64,000 nucleotides of DNA from Stenotrophomonas maltophilia (lineage in GTDB: Bacteria > Pseudomonadota > Gammaproteobacteria > Xanthomonadales > Xanthomonadaceae): positions 372,001-436,000 of the forward strand of contig WNDS01000004.1 of assembly GCA_009912235.1 (NCBI GenBank), given 5' to 3'. Made by a program: the position numbers and the translations under genes. The notes under the pieces were generated by a model. That model was not told the origin of the DNA, made no database searches, and saw only the letters and a program-made list of their open reading frames with translations. Positions within the stretch are counted from its first letter, which is position 1. The number at the start of each line of letters is the position of its first letter. Positions 23,507-31,541 of the stretch are shown one piece after another.

Positions 23507-23749
23507 TCAGGGTGACGCGGACACCGATGCCGACGGCAGGGGCGTGTCGTACATGCGCAGCAGGCGTTGCTTGGCCAGAAGCTTCTCGCGCTTCATTCGA
23601 CCCAGGGTGACATCATCGATCGGCAGCACGCCCAGTTCGGCATCCATGCACTTCTTGTTCAACTTGCGGTGCTGGTCATGGAGGACCCTGAACTCAGGAT
23701 CTCGCGCGCGACGGGCGTCGATCTCGCTCTGGGGCTGATCTTCAAACAT
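23507..23749 (-). CDS. YdcH/DUF465-family small protein
   Basis: An 80-residue cytoplasmic protein with the DUF465 helical hairpin: ARDPEFRVLHDQHRKLNKKC followed by LGRMKREKLLAKQRLLRMYD. The family is widespread and has no proven function. The ATG at 23749 has a strong AGGAGG site. A longer frame to 23854 has no comparable site and crosses the upstream hairpin. The message has a candidate promoter at 23959-23987 and a stable hairpin at 23776-23804 just before the ribosome site, so the leader may be regulated. Confidence 0.85.
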   Translation of the reverse strand: MFEDQPQSEIDARRARDPEFRVLHDQHRKLNKKCMDAELGVLPIDDVTLGRMKREKLLAKQRLLRMYDTPLPSASVSASP

Positions 23750-23775
23750 GGTGAGCCTCCTTCTGCAGAAACGCA

Positions 23776-23804
23776 AACGCCCCGGCCGCAAGGCACGGGG
23801 CGTT
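23776..23804 (-). terminator. hairpin before ydcH-like gene
   Basis: AACGCCCCG at 23776-23784 and CGGGGCGTT at 23796-23804 form a perfect 9-bp stem. Read on the minus strand it is followed by TTTGCGTTTC, a broken T run. It lies about 20 bases before the Shine-Dalgarno of the ydcH-like gene, so it may end a short upstream transcript or act as an attenuator. Confidence 0.5.
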
Positions 23805-23952
23805 GAACAGGTAAGAGTGCCGGGCGACACCGGGAACGGCAGCCACGACCGCATGCAGCACTGGCCTGCGCATATCGGCCAATCGTGGTTCGCGCCCTGC
23901 TGTCATCGGCCCGGCCCTCCCTACGTCCGGGTCCGCGGCATTGCGTCCCAGA
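23804..23952 (-). ncRNA. candidate short RNA or long leader upstream of ydcH-like gene
   Basis: The minus strand between the promoter at 23959-23987 and the hairpin at 23776-23804 would give an RNA of about 150-180 bases ending in a GC-rich stem and a T-rich stretch. It contains no convincing reading frame. It could be an independent small RNA or the 5' leader of the ydcH-like message. No known RNA family is recognised, and the call rests only on promoter and hairpin spacing. Confidence 0.3.
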
Positions 23953-23958
23953 CGATTG

Positions 23959-23987
23959 ACCCTACGCCTGTGCAGGAGGCCCTTCAA
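23959..23987 (-). promoter_or_regulatory. candidate sigma-70 promoter for ydcH-like gene or small RNA
   Basis: On the minus strand TTGAAG (23982-23987) and TAGGGT (23959-23964) are separated by exactly 17 bases. TANNNT -10 boxes are common in this bacterial group. It faces the ydcH-like gene about 210 bases ahead and lies just after the terminator of the OmpA-like gene. Confidence 0.4.
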
Positions 23988-23998
23988 GCCCCTGCGTC

Positions 23999-24029
23999 AA
24001 AAAGACCGAACCCCGCCGGGGCGGGGTTC
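23999..24029 (-). terminator. intrinsic terminator of the OmpA-like gene
   Basis: GAACCCCGCC and GGCGGGGTTC (24008-24029, with a 2-base CGGG-type loop) form a near-perfect stem. Read on the minus strand it is followed by GGTCTTTTT (T run at 23999-24003). It lies 45 bases after the stop at 24074, a standard rho-independent terminator for the DUF4398/OmpA-like pair. Confidence 0.75.
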
Positions 24030-24073
24030 AGGCTGAATGCACGGGACAACGAAAAACAAACGGAATCAGCCGT

Positions 24074-24958
24074 TTACGGCAGCACCACGACCTCGGCCGA
24101 ACGGGCCTTGGTGGGCGGAGCCTTCTTGCCGACCACCTGGATGCGGCTGCCCGCGACACCGGCCGCCACCAGCGCATCACGCAGGGCTTCGGCACGCTTC
24201 TGGCCTACGCCATTGGCATTGTCGTAGGCCTCGATGCGGACCCGGCCCTTCTTGCCGATGTTCAGATACTCGGCCAGCGCCTTGGCCTGGTTCTTCGCGC
24301 CACCGGACAGCCCGGCGGCACCGGCACCGAAGGCGTCACCTCCCAGGGTGAAGACCTCGCCGCGGTTGTCGAACTTCACCGCCGGCAGCTTCTGGCCGGA
24401 CACCAGCTCGGCTTCTTCACGCGCCAGCTTGGCCGCGTTCTGCTGGGCCGCGCCGAGGCGTTGCTGCTGTTTGCCGGCCACGCTGCTCAGCGCCGCCTCG
24501 GCATCCTGGCGGGCCAGCACCTCGGCCTCGGCGGCCTGGCGCTGGCGCTCGGCTTCCTCGGCCTGCATCTGCGCCTGCATGCGCAGCTGCTCGGCTTCCT
24601 GGCGGGCGCGGGCCGCATCGCGGCGGCTGGCCTCGATCAGCAGGTCGCTGCGGGTCCGTTCCAACCGGTCCACTTCGCGCGCGGCCACGGCCGAACGCAC
24701 CGTGGTTTCGGCGATTTCCACCCGGCGTTCGGCCAGGTAGGCGGCCAGGTCGCGGTCGCGGCGCTTGGCCTGGGCCAGCGTGGACACGGCCTGCTGGGCC
24801 TGCATGCGCTCGAAGGCCGCCAGTTCGGCGGTGTCTGGGCTGGCCTGGATGGCCATCAGGCGCTGGTTGAGCTGGCCCACCAGCGGGTCATCGGCGGCAA
24901 CGGCCAGCAGCGGCGCGGCCAGCAGGCCGGCCAGGATCAGCGTACGGATCGGCTTCAC
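24074..24958 (-). CDS. OmpA-like domain protein with coiled-coil region
   Basis: A 294-residue exported protein. MKPIRTLILAGLLAAPLLAVA is a signal peptide. Residues about 25-180 are rich in Ala, Glu, Gln and Arg (AARARQEAEQLRMQAQMQAE) and form a long helical coiled coil. The C-terminal 100 residues are an OmpA-like peptidoglycan-associating domain (YLNIGKKGRVRIEAYDNANG, QKRAEALRDALVAAG). The start overlaps the stop of the DUF4398 gene (ATGA), so the two are co-translated and probably interact. A role at the envelope is likely from the domain, but no specific function is known. A strong terminator follows. Confidence 0.82.
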   Translation of the reverse strand: MKPIRTLILAGLLAAPLLAVAADDPLVGQLNQRLMAIQASPDTAELAAFERMQAQQAVSTLAQAKRRDRDLAAYLAERRVEIAETTVRSAVAAREVDRLERTRSDLLIEASRRDAARARQEAEQLRMQAQMQAEEAERQRQAAEAEVLARQDAEAALSSVAGKQQQRLGAAQQNAAKLAREEAELVSGQKLPAVKFDNRGEVFTLGGDAFGAGAAGLSGGAKNQAKALAEYLNIGKKGRVRIEAYDNANGVGQKRAEALRDALVAAGVAGSRIQVVGKKAPPTKARSAEVVVLP

Positions 24959-25344
24959 CGGCGGTCCTCCCCGGTGCCGAGCTGGCGCTGCAGCTGGGAC
25001 ACCTCGTTGCGGCGCAGCTGCAGCTGTGCAGTGGTGGTGGCTTCCTCGCTGCGGGCGCGGGCCAGGTCGGCGTCGGCGGCGGCACGCAGGGCCAGCGACG
25101 GGGCGTTCTTGCGTTCACGGCGGTCGCCGGCGGCCCGCTGGGCCTGTTCCAGGCCCTGGCGGGCCATGTCCAGCAGGTCCGGCGCGTACTGGTCGGCGTC
25201 GGCCTGAGTGGCGCGGTCCACCGCCTGGCGGGCCTGGGCCAGTTCCAGAGCGCCATCCTGCGCCAGCGCGGGGCCAGAGGCCGCGAATGCAAAGGCCATC
25301 ACATACAGGCCCTGGCGCATTTGTGCGAAGCTAAGTCGTTTCAT
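24955..25344 (-). CDS. DUF4398-type exported protein
   Basis: A 129-residue protein with an N-terminal signal peptide (MRQGLYVMAFAFAASGPALAQ region) and a helical repeat-like body (ARQAVDRATQADADQYAPDL, then an Ala-rich helix and QLQLRRNEVSQLQRQLG). DUF4398 proteins often stand before OmpA-like genes, as here, with a 4-base overlap. The N-terminus resembles the first helices of the partner's coiled coil, so the two may form one assembly. The ATG at 25344 is preferred over the longer frame to 25515. It is divergent from the pilU-like gene, with about 100 bases between them. Confidence 0.75.
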   Translation of the reverse strand: MKRLSFAQMRQGLYVMAFAFAASGPALAQDGALELAQARQAVDRATQADADQYAPDLLDMARQGLEQAQRAAGDRRERKNAPSLALRAAADADLARARSEEATTTAQLQLRRNEVSQLQRQLGTGEDRR

Positions 25345-25442
25345 TGGGGAGGCCGTGCCCGGTTGTCGGTACTCGGCCATTGTCGTCAATCCGGCGCCGT
25401 GCTTGCAATGGTGCCCGGCGGTTTCGTTGGGGAAAATTCGCG

Positions 25443-26570
25443 ATGGATATCGGCTACTTCCTGAAGCTGATGACCGAAAAGAACGCCTCGGACATGTTCC
25501 TGACCACCGGAGCACCGGTCTACATCAAGATCGAGGGCAAGCTGTACCCGCCGGGCAATACCGGCCTGCCGCCGGGCATGGTCAAGAAGATCGCCTACTC
25601 GCTGATGGACGAGGGCCAGGTGCCGCAGTTCGAGCGCGAGCTGGAACTGAACATGGCCATCGCCCTGCCCGATGCCGGCCGTTTCCGCGTCAACGTGTTC
25701 AAGCAGCGGGGCGAGGTCGGCATGGTCATCCGCGCCATCCGCAGCCGCATCCCCAGCATCGAAGAGCTGAACCTGCCGCAGGTGCTGAAGGACGTCATCA
25801 TGACCCCGCGCGGCCTGGTGCTGGTGGTGGGCTCCACCGGCTCGGGCAAGTCGACCTCGCTGGCCTCGATGATCGACCACCGCAACAGCACCACCACCGG
25901 GCACATCCTCACCATCGAGGACCCGATCGAGTACCTGCACAAGCACAAGCTCTCCATCGTCAACCAGCGCGAGGTCGGGCTGGACACCCATGCCTTCCAC
26001 AACGCGCTGAAGAACGCGATGCGTGAAGCGCCGGACGTGATCCTGATCGGCGAGATCCTGGATGCGGAAACCATGGAGGCGGCCATCGCCTTCGCCGAGA
26101 CCGGCCATCTGTGCCTGGCCACGCTGCATTCCAACAACGCCGACCAGACCATCGAGCGCATCCTCAACTTCTTCCCGGAAAGCGCGCACCGCAACGTGCT
26201 GATGAACCTCTCGCTGAACCTGCGCGCGGTGGTCAGCCAGCGCCTGGTGAAGAACCGCGAAGGCCGCCGCCTGCCCGCCACCGAGGTGCTGATCAACACC
26301 CCGCTGATCCGCGGCCTGCTGCGCCGCGGCCAGGTGCACGAGATCAAGGCCGCGATGGAGGCTTCGCTGGAGGAAGGCATGGAAAGCTTCGACCAGTGCC
26401 TGTTCCGGCTGACCAAGGCCGGCACCATCGACCAGGAAGAGGCGCTGCGTGCGGCCGATTCGCGCGATGGCCTGGCGTTGAAGTTCCGCCTGTCCGAAGG
26501 CAGCAGCGGCGAGCACGACCCCTACGCGGACTACTCCGCCGGCCAGCCGACCATCACCCACGGCTTCTGA
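25443..26570 (+). CDS. pilU: type IV pilus retraction ATPase, PilT/PilU family
   Basis: Hexameric cytoplasmic ATPase that powers pilus retraction. The 375-residue protein has an N-terminal PAS-like domain, Walker A LVVGSTGSGKSTSLASMIDH near residue 128, the Asp box ILTIEDPIEYLHKHK, Walker B VILIGEILDAETMEAA near residue 200, and the His box ETGHLCLATLHSNNADQTIE. The Walker B region reads GEILD where PilT has GEIRD or GEMRD, and the C-terminus is extended, which fits PilU better than PilT. The ATG at 25443 matches the family start. No pilT lies beside it. REP-like hairpins follow the stop. Confidence 0.85.
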   Translation: MDIGYFLKLMTEKNASDMFLTTGAPVYIKIEGKLYPPGNTGLPPGMVKKIAYSLMDEGQVPQFERELELNMAIALPDAGRFRVNVFKQRGEVGMVIRAIRSRIPSIEELNLPQVLKDVIMTPRGLVLVVGSTGSGKSTSLASMIDHRNSTTTGHILTIEDPIEYLHKHKLSIVNQREVGLDTHAFHNALKNAMREAPDVILIGEILDAETMEAAIAFAETGHLCLATLHSNNADQTIERILNFFPESAHRNVLMNLSLNLRAVVSQRLVKNREGRRLPATEVLINTPLIRGLLRRGQVHEIKAAMEASLEEGMESFDQCLFRLTKAGTIDQEEALRAADSRDGLALKFRLSEGSSGEHDPYADYSAGQPTITHGF

Positions 26571-26580
26571 GCCGCGCGGA

Positions 26581-26670
26581 CGCCGGGCATGGCCCGGCGG
26601 AATCCTAAAGGATTAAGGGGCGGTCTCATCCAATGAGACCGCCTGTCCGTAGGTTTCCTCGATGGAAACC
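26581..26670. repeat. three palindromes between pilU-like and radical SAM genes
   Basis: Within 92 bases there are three palindromes. CGCCGGGC-AT-GCCCGGCG type is at 26581-26599. A perfect 11-bp stem with a 3-base loop (GGCGGTCTCAT / ATGAGACCGCC) is at 26619-26643. GTAG followed by GTTTCC and GGAAAC is at 26649-26670. The first and third match the S. maltophilia SMAG pattern (GTAG head or imperfect palindrome). The third encloses the start codon of the next gene. Confidence 0.6.
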
Positions 26671-27946
26671 ATACGCAAGCTGGCCATCCTGGCCGATGCC
26701 GCCAAATACGACGCGTCCTGCGCCTTCAGTGGCGCGGGCAAGCGCGATTCGCGCTGCTCCGGCGGCATTGGCAGCACCGAGGGCATGGGCATCTGCCACA
26801 GCTACACGCCCGATGGCCACTGCGTCTCGCTGCTGAAGATCCTGCTGACCAACTTCTGCGTCTACGACTGCGCCTATTGCGTCAACCGGGTGTCGAGCAA
26901 CGTGCCGCGTGCCCGTTTCAGCGTGGAGGAAGTGGTCACCCTCACGCTGGATTTCTACAAGCGCAACTACATCGAGGGCCTGTTCCTCTCCAGCGGCATC
27001 ATCCGCAATGCCGACTACACGATGGAGCGCATGGTGGAGGTCGCGCGCCAGCTGCGCGAAGACCACCGTTTCGCCGGCTACATCCACCTCAAGACCATTC
27101 CCGAGGCCTCGCCGGAACTGCTTGCCAGCGCCGGGCGGCTGGCCGACCGCCTGTCGATCAACCTGGAGCTGCCCACCGAAGCCGGCCTGACCGCGCTGGC
27201 GCCGGAAAAGACCGTGCACTCGATCCGTGGCGCCATGGACGAACTGCGCTGGCGCATCGAGGAGGCCAAGGAGGCACGCAAGGCCCCGGCGTTGCCGGCC
27301 ACGCCGGACCGCGGCCGGGCAACACGCGCGCGCCCGCCGCGCTTCGCCCCTGCCGGGCAGAGCACGTAGATGATCGTCGGGGCCGACGGCGCCAGCGACC
27401 AGCAGATCCTGGCCAGCGCCGACAGCCTGTACGGCAACTACCGCATGCGCCGGGTCTACTGCTCGGCCTTCAGCCCCGTTCCCGACGCCAGCCGCCAGCT
27501 GCCGCTGCAGCCACCGCCGCTGCAGCGCGAACACTGCCTGTATCAGGCCGACTGGCTGCTGCGCTTCTATGGCTATGGCGTGGAAGAGATCACCGACCGT
27601 GGCGGTGACGGCATGCTGGATCTGGACATCGACCCGAAGATGGCCTGGGCCATCCGTCACCCCGAGCGCTTCCCGGTGGACCTGAACCGTGCGCCGAAGG
27701 AGCTGCTGCTGCGCGTGCCCGGGATGGGCGTGCGCAACGTGTCGCGGGTACTGATGGCCCGCCGCCATGGCCGCCTGCGCGTGGCCGACGTGGCGCGGCT
27801 GAAGGCGCCGATGAGCAAGTTGCTGCCGTTCGTGCAGCTGGCCGACCACCACCCGCGCCGGGCGCTGGACGATCCGGCGGCGCTGCGCGCGCGGCTGGCA
27901 CCCCCCCCGCCAGGGCTCGCTGTTCGATGCCGCGCCCGCAGCCTGA
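26662..27946 (+). pseudogene. putative DNA modification/repair radical SAM protein, stop codon plus frameshift
   Basis: Radical SAM protein of the TIGR03916 type, which accompanies UdgX. The cluster motif is FCVYDCAYCVNR (CxxxCxxC) near residue 60, after a Cys-rich start (ASCAFSGAGKRDSRCSGGIG). A C-terminal helix-hairpin-helix region (LLLRVPGMGVRNVSRVL, then ARLKAPMSKL) suggests DNA binding. Two lesions break it: a TAG at 27367-27369 where Gln is expected (APAGQST-stop-MIVGADGASD), and one extra C in the run at 27901-27908. With seven Cs the protein would end QGSLFDAAPAA at 27946. Reconstructed length is about 427 residues. The next gene starts inside its 3' end, so the two form one operon. 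Confidence 0.82.
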
Positions 27947-29432
27947 CGCGCAGCGCTGGTCGCTGCGCGTGGACCCACCGTGGTCGCTGGACGCCTGGCG
28001 GGCGGCGGCGCGCGAGGCACTGCGCGCTGCCGTGCCGCCGCAGCAGCTGGACTGGCTGGAGGGCAGCGGCGCCTCGCTGCTGGATGCCCCTACCCTGCCC
28101 GCGCCGCCGCTCGGCGAAGGTGCCGAGGTGCCGGGCGTGCCGCGTGATTTCCTGGAGCTGGCGGCTACCTGCCTGTGCCACCAGGACGGGCAGCGCATGC
28201 CGTTGCTGTACCGGCTGCTGTGGCGGATCACCCACGGCGAGCGCAGCGTGCTGTCCAACCCGGCCGACACCGACGTGCTGCGCGCGATGGCGCTGGCCCA
28301 GGCGGTGCGCCGCGACACGCACAAGATGAAGGCCTTCGTGCCCTTCCGCGAAGTGCCTGGTGAGCAGGATGCCTTCATTGCCTGGTTCGAGCCGGACCAC
28401 CACATCGTGGACCGGGTAGCGCCGTTCTTCGCGCGCCGTTTCGCCGGCATGCGCTGAGCGATCCTGACCCCTTGCCGCAGCGTGCAGTGGGATGGCCAGG
28501 CGCTGTCCTTCGGCGCCGGCGCCACCCGCCAGCAGGCACCGGCCGAGGATGCGCGCGAGACGCTGTGGCAGACCTACTACGCCAGCATCTTCAATCCGGC
28601 CCGCTTGAACACGCGGATGATGCAGCAGGAAATGCCGGCCAGGTACTGGCGCCACCTGCCGGAGGCGCAGCTGCTGCCCGGGCTGGTGCGCGATGCCGCC
28701 AGCCGCGTGCAGGAGATGCACGACCGCCCCGCGCAGGCACCGCAGCGGCGCATCCCGGTGCGCGCGCCGCGCGCGCCCGAGGCCCCCGACGCCAGCGGGG
28801 CGGCCAGCCTGGAGGGCCTGCGCCAGCAGGCCGCCGGGTGCCGGCAGTGCCCGCTGTGGGAACCGGCCACGCAGGTGGTGTTCGGCCAGGGCCCGGCGGA
28901 CGCACGGGTGATGCTGGTGGGCGAACAGCCCGGCGATGTCGAGGATCTCAGCGGCCATCCCTTCGCCGGGCCGGCCGGACAGCTGCTGGACCGTGCGCTG
29001 CAGGAACTGGGCATTGACCGCGCCGCGCTGTACCTGACCAATGCGGTGAAGCACTTCCACCACGAACGGCGCGGCAAGGTACGCCTGCACAAGCGCCCCG
29101 AAAGCCGCCACGTGCAGGCCTGCCGGCCGTGGCTGATGGGCGAGATCGCGCGGCTGCGGTCGCAGATCATCGTCTGCCTGGGCGCGACGGCGGCCACCTC
29201 GGTCTTCGGCAGTGGCTTCAACCTAATGCGCGACCGTGGTCGCTGGCATGCGCTGGATGACGGCACGCGCGCCTATGCCACGGTGCACCCGGCCTGGGTG
29301 CTGCGGCAGGGCGATTACGCGCGCCGCGAAGACGCCTACCGGCTGTTCCGCGATGATCTGCAGCGGTTGCGGGTGGGTGACTCAGCATCCGCCGGGCATG
29401 GCCCGGCGCTACAATCAGGCGATGCCCGGTAG
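27927..29432 (+). pseudogene. udgX: DUF4130 / UdgX-type uracil-DNA glycosylase fusion, nonsense codon
   Basis: Two domains. The first 180 residues are DUF4130 (TIGR03915). The C-terminal 200 are a family-4-like uracil-DNA glycosylase of the UdgX kind: CRQCPLWEPATQVVFGQGPA with an iron-sulfur Cys pair, VGEQPGDVEDLSGHPFAGPA, TNAVKHFHHE, and GKVRLHKRPE holding the His that covalently traps DNA in UdgX, then HPAWVLR. A TGA at 28455-28457 follows RRFAGMR where Trp is expected (before AILTPCRSVQWDG), with no frameshift. So the DUF4130 part and the glycosylase are separated. The last residues and the stop codon come from a REP pair. TIGR03914 proteins usually carry this fusion beside the radical SAM gene. 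Confidence 0.85.
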
Positions 29433-29451
29433 CGCCGGGCCGTGCCCGGCG
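29389..29451. repeat. inverted pair of SMAG-type REPs
   Basis: CCGCCGGGCATGGCCCGGCG-CTAC at 29389-29412 is the inverse of GTAGCGCCGGGCCGTGCCCGGCG at 29429-29451, with 16 bases between. Each is a GTAG-headed palindrome of the S. maltophilia type. The first copy and the GTAG of the second encode the C-terminus and stop of the UdgX-like gene; the pair lies between it and the convergent maiA. Confidence 0.75.
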
Positions 29452-29465
29452 ACCGCAGCGGCCTA

Positions 29466-30134
29466 TCAGGCGGCGTCGGCCTGGCTTTCCGGGCGCGCCT
29501 GCTGGAAGGCGTCCAACGCCAGGCAGGCGGTTTCGATGCGGCGCAGCGTCGGGTACGGCGCCAGATCCACGTCGAAACGACGGGCGTTGTACAGCTGCGG
29601 CAGCAGGCAGGCGTCGGCCAGCCCCGGGCGTTCGCCGTGGCAGAACGTGCCGGTGTCGGCGCTGCCGGCCAGCAGAGCCTCCATCGCCGCGAAACCCTCG
29701 GCCATCCAATGCGTGGTCCACTGCGCGCGGGCCTCGGCCGGCACCTGCAGCGTGTTGCCGAAGTACTGCATCACCCGCAGGTTGTTGATCGGGTGGATGT
29801 CGCAGGCGACCAGCTGCGCCAACGCGCGCACCCGTGCACGGCCAGCCGCGTCGGCCGGCAGCAGCGGCACCTGCGGGAAGCGCTCCTCCAGGTATTCCAG
29901 GATCGCCAGCGACTGGGTCAGCACCTGGCCATCGTGCAGCAGGGTCGGCACCAGCTGCTGCGGGTTCAGCGCGCGGTAGCCGGGCTGGTGGTGTTCGCCA
30001 CCATCGCGCACCAGGTGCACGGGCCGCGGCTGCCAGGCCAGGCCCTTCAGGGCCAGGCCGATACGCACGCGGTAGGCGGCGCTGGAGCGCCAGTAGGTGT
30101 GCAGCACGATGCAATCGTCGACCGGAATCGTCAT
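29466..30134 (-). CDS. maiA: maleylacetoacetate isomerase (zeta-class GST)
   Basis: Glutathione S-transferase-fold enzyme that isomerises maleylacetoacetate to fumarylacetoacetate in tyrosine breakdown. The 222-residue protein has the zeta-class active-site motif YWRSSAAYRVRIGLALKGL near residue 14, the substrate loop NPQQLVPTLLHDGQVLTQS and AILEYLEERFP. A C-terminal helical domain (CDIHPINNLRVMQYFG) follows. The ATG at 30134 fits the family. It follows fahA on the same strand after 14 bases, so the two final steps of the pathway are co-transcribed. Confidence 0.93.
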   Translation of the reverse strand: MTIPVDDCIVLHTYWRSSAAYRVRIGLALKGLAWQPRPVHLVRDGGEHHQPGYRALNPQQLVPTLLHDGQVLTQSLAILEYLEERFPQVPLLPADAAGRARVRALAQLVACDIHPINNLRVMQYFGNTLQVPAEARAQWTTHWMAEGFAAMEALLAGSADTGTFCHGERPGLADACLLPQLYNARRFDVDLAPYPTLRRIETACLALDAFQQARPESQADAA

Positions 30135-30148
30135 TGCCGCCTCCGCGC

Positions 30149-31138
30149 TCAGGCCTTGGCGGCCTGTTCGATGCGCTGTTCGATCGCACCGAAGATGCTG
30201 TTGCCTTCGGCGTCGAGCATCTCGATGCGCACCACATCCCCGAAGGACATGAACGGCGTGCTCGGCTTGCCGTCGCGCAGGGTTTCCACCACGCGCTGTT
30301 CGGCGAAGCACGATGCTCCCTTGCTGGTGTCTTCGTTGGCGATGGTGCCCGAGCCGACGATGGTGCCGGCGCCCAGCGGACGGGTCTTGGCCGCATGCGC
30401 GACCAGCTGGGCGAAGTTGAACTGCATGTCCACGCCGGCTTCCGGCGCGCCGAACCAGGCGCCGTTGATGTGGGTCAGCAGCGGCAGATGCACCTTGCTG
30501 TCCTGCCAGGCAGCGCCCAGCTCATCGGGGGTGACGAACACCGGCGACAGCGCCGAGCGCGGCTTGGACTGCAGGAAGCCGAAGCCCTTGGCCAGCTCGC
30601 CCGGAATCAGGTTGCGCAGCGAGACGTCGTTGACCAGGCCGATCAGCTGGATGTGGCCGGCCGCCTGTTCGGCAGTGGCCGCCATCGGCACGTCGTCGGT
30701 GATCACCACCAGTTCGGCCTCCAGGTCGATGCCGTACTCCTCGCTGACCACCTTGACCGCATCGCGCGGGCCATGGAAGCCGGCGCTGGTGGCCTGGTAC
30801 ATCAGCGGGTCGGTGTAGAAGCTTTCGGGCACTTCGGCGCCACGGGCGCGGCGCACGCGCTCCACATGCGGCAGGTAGGCGCTGCCGTCAACGAATTCAT
30901 AGGTGCGCGGCAGCGGTGCCGCCAGCGCCTGCGGGTCCAGGTCGAACACGCCGTCGGCGTCGCCGGCATTCAGCGATTCGGACAGGGCATTTAGGCGCGG
31001 AGCGACCCGGCTCCAGTCTTCCAGCGCCTGCTGCAGGGTGGCCGCGATGCCGGTGGCGCGCACGCCGCGGGCCAGGTCACGCGAGAGGACGATCAGGGTG
31101 CCGTCACGGCCGCCTTCCTTCAAAGAACCAAGCTTCAT
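30149..31138 (-). CDS. fahA: fumarylacetoacetate hydrolase family protein
   Basis: Last step of tyrosine catabolism, splitting fumarylacetoacetate to fumarate and acetoacetate. About 329 residues from the ATG at 31138, which reads MKLGSLKEGGRDGTLIVLSR. Metal-binding carboxylates of the FAH fold are visible in YGIDLEAELVVITDDVP and the loop PLGAGTIVGSGTIANED near residue 245. This is the bacterial two-domain form; family members can act on related acylpyruvates, but the maiA partner supports the tyrosine pathway. A longer frame to 31186 exists without a better ribosome site. The gene is complete. Confidence 0.9.
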   Translation of the reverse strand: MKLGSLKEGGRDGTLIVLSRDLARGVRATGIAATLQQALEDWSRVAPRLNALSESLNAGDADGVFDLDPQALAAPLPRTYEFVDGSAYLPHVERVRRARGAEVPESFYTDPLMYQATSAGFHGPRDAVKVVSEEYGIDLEAELVVITDDVPMAATAEQAAGHIQLIGLVNDVSLRNLIPGELAKGFGFLQSKPRSALSPVFVTPDELGAAWQDSKVHLPLLTHINGAWFGAPEAGVDMQFNFAQLVAHAAKTRPLGAGTIVGSGTIANEDTSKGASCFAEQRVVETLRDGKPSTPFMSFGDVVRIEMLDAEGNSIFGAIEQRIEQAAKA

Positions 31139-31377
31139 GGGTGGGGTATCCGGGATCGCGAACAATAAGGTTTCAAATGTAATCAAAAAGGGCCGACAGC
31201 CACGTTGTAACGCCGCATGGCCACCCTACCGCATGGGGGTGTCGGCAGAGCTGGGCCCTGCACCTGCCGAAGCCAGAGCAACGTCGACGGCAAAAGCAGC
31301 AGCAACAGCGGGCATTCCGTGGGATGGCGGGGCACTGTGGGTTTGCGGGGACGCCGTAAACCCATCCATGGGGGCTC

Positions 31378-31398
31378 GTAGGCGCCATCCATGGCGCC
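31378..31398 (+). repeat. SMAG-type REP
   Basis: GTAG followed by the palindrome GGCGCCATCCATGGCGCC. It lies within the long inverted repeat and points toward the helicase gene. Confidence 0.65.
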
Positions 31399-31450
31399 TG
31401 CGGTCCTGCCCACCCACACCGCCCCACCCCGACAGATTCCCGCAGCTTTT

Positions 31451-31474
31451 GTAGATCCACGCCATGCGTGGATG
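31451..31474 (+). repeat. SMAG-type REP
   Basis: GTAGATCCACGCCATGCGTGGATG, the same subtype as the copies at 53094, 53187, 51380 (inverted) and 56220 (inverted). The stem is ATCCACGC/GCGTGGAT. Confidence 0.85.
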
Positions 31475-31500
31475 AGATCTGTCAGATATCCAAACAATGT

Positions 31501-31541
31501 GGGGTCAGATCCGTTTTCCTGCGGAAAACGGATCTGACCCC
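31501..31541. repeat. perfect 19-bp hairpin, GGGGTC type
   Basis: GGGGTCAGATCCGTTTTCC at 31501-31519 and its exact complement at 31523-31541 are separated by only TGC. A related imperfect copy is at 59744-59782. There is no T run, so it is not a standard terminator. It probably belongs to a dispersed repeat family, as both copies share the GGGGTC ends. Confidence 0.8.
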
